Shown here in pieces: positions 6,030 through 7,822 of a stretch of DNA of 7,822 nt. Origin of the DNA: Opitutia bacterium (lineage in GTDB: Bacteria > Verrucomicrobiota > Verrucomicrobiia > Opitutales > Opitutaceae); contig JANXWT010000473.1 of assembly GCA_025351035.1 (NCBI GenBank), positions 1-7,822 of the forward strand, given 5' to 3'. Under the pieces are notes generated by a model, which saw only the letters and a list, made by a program, of their open reading frames with translations, was not told the origin of the DNA and ran no database searches. The number at the start of each line of letters is the position of its first letter. Position 1 is the first letter of the stretch. The position numbers and the translations under genes are program-made.

Positions 6030-7312
6030 AAGAACCGCTCTACATCGTCGACGGCGTGCGCACGCCCTTTGCCAAGATGGGCACGACCCTCGCTGCGTGC
6101 GGCGCCGACGAACTTGGCCGCACCGCCGCTGCTGCCGTCCTCGCTCGCACCGCCCTTGATCCGGCGCTGATCGACGAAGTCGTCTTCGGTTGCGTCGGCA
6201 ATCCCGTCGAGGCTTCCAATGTCGGCCGCGTCATCGCGCTCCGCGCGGGCGTGCCGGAGTCGGTCCCGGCCATCACCGTCTCGCGCAACTGCGCTTCGGG
6301 TTTCGAGGCCATCACGCAGGCCTCCGACAAAGCCGCCAATGGTCGCGGCGACATTTTCCTCGTCGGCGGTGCCGAGAGCATGAGCAGCTATCCGCTCATC
6401 TACAACGCGAGCGCCGTGAAGAAATACGCCGCACTCGGCAAGGCCAAGACCGCCGGCCAGAAACTCGGCGCGCTGATGGCGTTTCGTCCTTCCGATTTCT
6501 CCCCGCGCATCGCGCTGATGCTCGGGCTCACCGACCCAGTGTGCGGGCTCGGCATGGGCCAGACCGCCGAATTGCTCGCACGCGACTGGCGGCTTACGCG
6601 CGACATGCAGGACAAGTTCGCCGTGCGCTCCCATCAGCGCGCCGAGGCGGCACGCACGAAATTCAAGGATGAGATCACCGTCGTCTACCCGCGCGGCAGC
6701 CGCGACGCCAAGGCGGTCGACGCCGACAACGGCGTGCGCGACGGCCAGACGATGGAAGCACTCGGCAAACTCAAAGCCGTCTTCGACAAGCGTGGCGGCA
6801 CCGTCACCGCCGGCAACGCTTCGCAGATCACCGACGGCGCCGTGGCGCTCGTCGTGATGACCGAGGCCGGACTCAAACGCACCGGTCTCAAGCCGATCGG
6901 CAAACTCGTCGGCTTCGCCTACGCCGGCTGCGAGCCGGCCCGTATGGGCCTCGGCCCGGTCTATGCGATGGCCAAGGCGGAGAAACTCACCGGCTTCAAG
7001 CTGGCCGACGCCGACCTCATCGAAATCAACGAGGCCTTCGCCGCGCAGGTGCTCGCCTGCCGCGCGGCCGCCGCGTCGGAGGAATTTTGCCGCAAGCACC
7101 TCGGCCGCGACTCCGCGCTCGGCGAAATCCCGCTCGACAAACTTAACGTCAACGGCGGCGCCATCGCACTTGGCCATCCGGTCGGCGCTTCCGGCGCGCG
7201 CCTCGTGCTCACGGCGCTGCGCGAACTCCACCGGCGCGGCGGCAAGCGCGCCCTCGTCTCGCTCTGCATCGGCGGCGGCCAAGGCGGCGCGCTCTGGCTC
7301 GAAACCGTCTGA
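6026..7312 (+). CDS. fadI: Acetyl-CoA C-acyltransferase (3-ketoacyl-CoA thiolase), FadI/HADHB type
   Basis: A 428-residue thiolase that cleaves 3-ketoacyl-CoA with CoA to acetyl-CoA and a shortened acyl-CoA. The nucleophilic Cys89 lies in SRNCASG. NEAF is at 335-338, His384 in GHPVGASG, and the second active-site Cys414 in CIGGGQG. Length and the insertion around residues 122-165 (KAKTAGQKLGALMAFRP) match FadI and the mitochondrial trifunctional beta subunit (HADHB) better than the shorter FadA or acetoacetyl-CoA thiolases. In those enzymes this insertion contributes to subunit contact or membrane association. It sits between the ligase (ATGA overlap) and a FadJ/HADHA-like gene 12 bases downstream, the usual fadI-fadJ order, so an alpha-beta complex is likely. 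All catalytic residues are present. Subtype is inferred from motif similarity alone. Confidence 0.92.
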   Translation: MKEPLYIVDGVRTPFAKMGTTLAACGADELGRTAAAAVLARTALDPALIDEVVFGCVGNPVEASNVGRVIALRAGVPESVPAITVSRNCASGFEAITQASDKAANGRGDIFLVGGAESMSSYPLIYNASAVKKYAALGKAKTAGQKLGALMAFRPSDFSPRIALMLGLTDPVCGLGMGQTAELLARDWRLTRDMQDKFAVRSHQRAEAARTKFKDEITVVYPRGSRDAKAVDADNGVRDGQTMEALGKLKAVFDKRGGTVTAGNASQITDGAVALVVMTEAGLKRTGLKPIGKLVGFAYAGCEPARMGLGPVYAMAKAEKLTGFKLADADLIEINEAFAAQVLACRAAAASEEFCRKHLGRDSALGEIPLDKLNVNGGAIALGHPVGASGARLVLTALRELHRRGGKRALVSLCIGGGQGGALWLETV

Positions 7313-7324
7313 CCCGATCCGACC

Positions 7325-7822
7325 ATGAACATTTCACTTTCCTTTGGCGACGACGGCATCGCCCTGCTCACGTTCGACCGGCCGAACTCTTCCGCCAACG
7401 TCTTCGATGTTCCCGCGCTGGAGGAACTCGACGTGCACCTCGCGACGCTCGAAACGCGCCGTGACCTGAAGGGCGTCGTGCTCATCAGCGCGAAGGCGAA
7501 AATTTTCATGGCCGGCGCCGACCTGAATTCTTTCGCGAAAAATGTGACCGTCGAAAGCCGCGGCCACACCGTCGACCTCGGTCACCGGATTTTCACGCGT
7601 CTCGAGCGCCTGACGATTCCCTCGGTGGCGGCCATCAACGGCATCTGTCTCGGCGGCGGCTGCGAACTCGCGCTCGCGTGCGACTGGCGCGTGGCGTCCA
7701 TGGACAAGTCCACGAAGATCGGCCTGCCGGAAACGCAGCTCGGCATCCTGCCCGCGTGGGGCGGATCCGTGCGCCTGCCGCGACTCATCGGTCTGCCGGC
7801 GGCGCTCGGCATCATTCTCGCG
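7325..7822 (+). CDS. Enoyl-CoA hydratase domain, probable FadJ/HADHA-type multifunctional protein (3' partial)
   Basis: The frame runs from ATG 7325 to the window end without a stop; 166 residues are visible. They form an N-terminal crotonase domain. AGADL (63-67) and NGICLGGGCELALACD (105-120) shape the oxyanion hole. Glu114 and Glu136 (in GLPETQLG) correspond to the two catalytic glutamates of enoyl-CoA hydratase. The opening PNSSANVFD and the segment LKGVVLISAKAKIFMAGADL resemble the alpha subunit of the trifunctional enzyme (HADHA/FadJ), in which a 3-hydroxyacyl-CoA dehydrogenase part follows; that part, if present, lies outside the window. GILPAWGG has Ala where PGxGG is common. The gene starts 12 bases after the thiolase stop, without a clear Shine-Dalgarno, and is surely in the same operon. 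A stand-alone hydratase remains possible. Confidence 0.88.
   Translation, partial: MNISLSFGDDGIALLTFDRPNSSANVFDVPALEELDVHLATLETRRDLKGVVLISAKAKIFMAGADLNSFAKNVTVESRGHTVDLGHRIFTRLERLTIPSVAAINGICLGGGCELALACDWRVASMDKSTKIGLPETQLGILPAWGGSVRLPRLIGLPAALGIILA

Noticed and set aside
5555..7282. Open frame of 575 codons on the minus strand opposite ligase and thiolase
   Set aside because: It spans two well-supported genes in antisense, lacks recognisable motifs, and reflects high GC at third codon positions.

Overview
This is a GC-rich, densely packed bacterial window carrying a fatty-acid or acyl-CoA degradation locus. The taxon cannot be fixed from the sequence. The gene styles (FadI/FadJ-type pair, PaaK-like ligase, short-chain-fatty-acid regulator family) and the scarcity of Shine-Dalgarno motifs would fit Verrucomicrobiota (Opitutaceae-like), but this is only an impression. 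No mobile element, CRISPR array, tRNA or rRNA gene is visible.

Layout. (1) Positions 1-1359, plus strand: the C-terminal three quarters or so of an acyl-CoA dehydrogenase of the very-long-chain/ACAD9 style, whose start lies before the window. (2) Positions 1393-4314, minus strand: three genes read leftwards. They are a DUF4442 hotdog thioesterase-like protein, an HSDL2-like short-chain dehydrogenase overlapping it by ATGA, and, after a 64-bp gap holding a perfect inverted repeat, a ScfR-family (RamB/PrpR/PccR-like) transcription factor. (3) Positions 4315-4487: a relatively AT-rich divergent promoter region with a 12-bp perfect palindrome, a strong hairpin and short repeats. (4) Positions 4488-7822, plus strand: a PaaK-like acyl/aryl-CoA ligase, a FadI/HADHB-type thiolase overlapping it by ATGA, and the N-terminal crotonase part of what is probably a FadJ/HADHA-type multifunctional enzyme, cut by the window end.

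How the genes fit together: the ligase would activate a carboxylic acid to its CoA thioester. The dehydrogenase introduces the double bond, the crotonase/FadJ protein hydrates it (and probably oxidises the product), and the thiolase cleaves it. The thioesterase could release CoA from dead-end acyl-CoAs. The HSDL2-like reductase acts on an unknown carbonyl or hydroxy substrate. The ScfR-type regulator probably senses an acyl-CoA and controls itself and perhaps the rest. The acid that enters the pathway is not evident. I see no wholly new system. The most interesting points are the regulator with its degraded metalloprotease motif and its operator-like repeat, the structured divergent promoter, and the unassigned substrate of the ligase.
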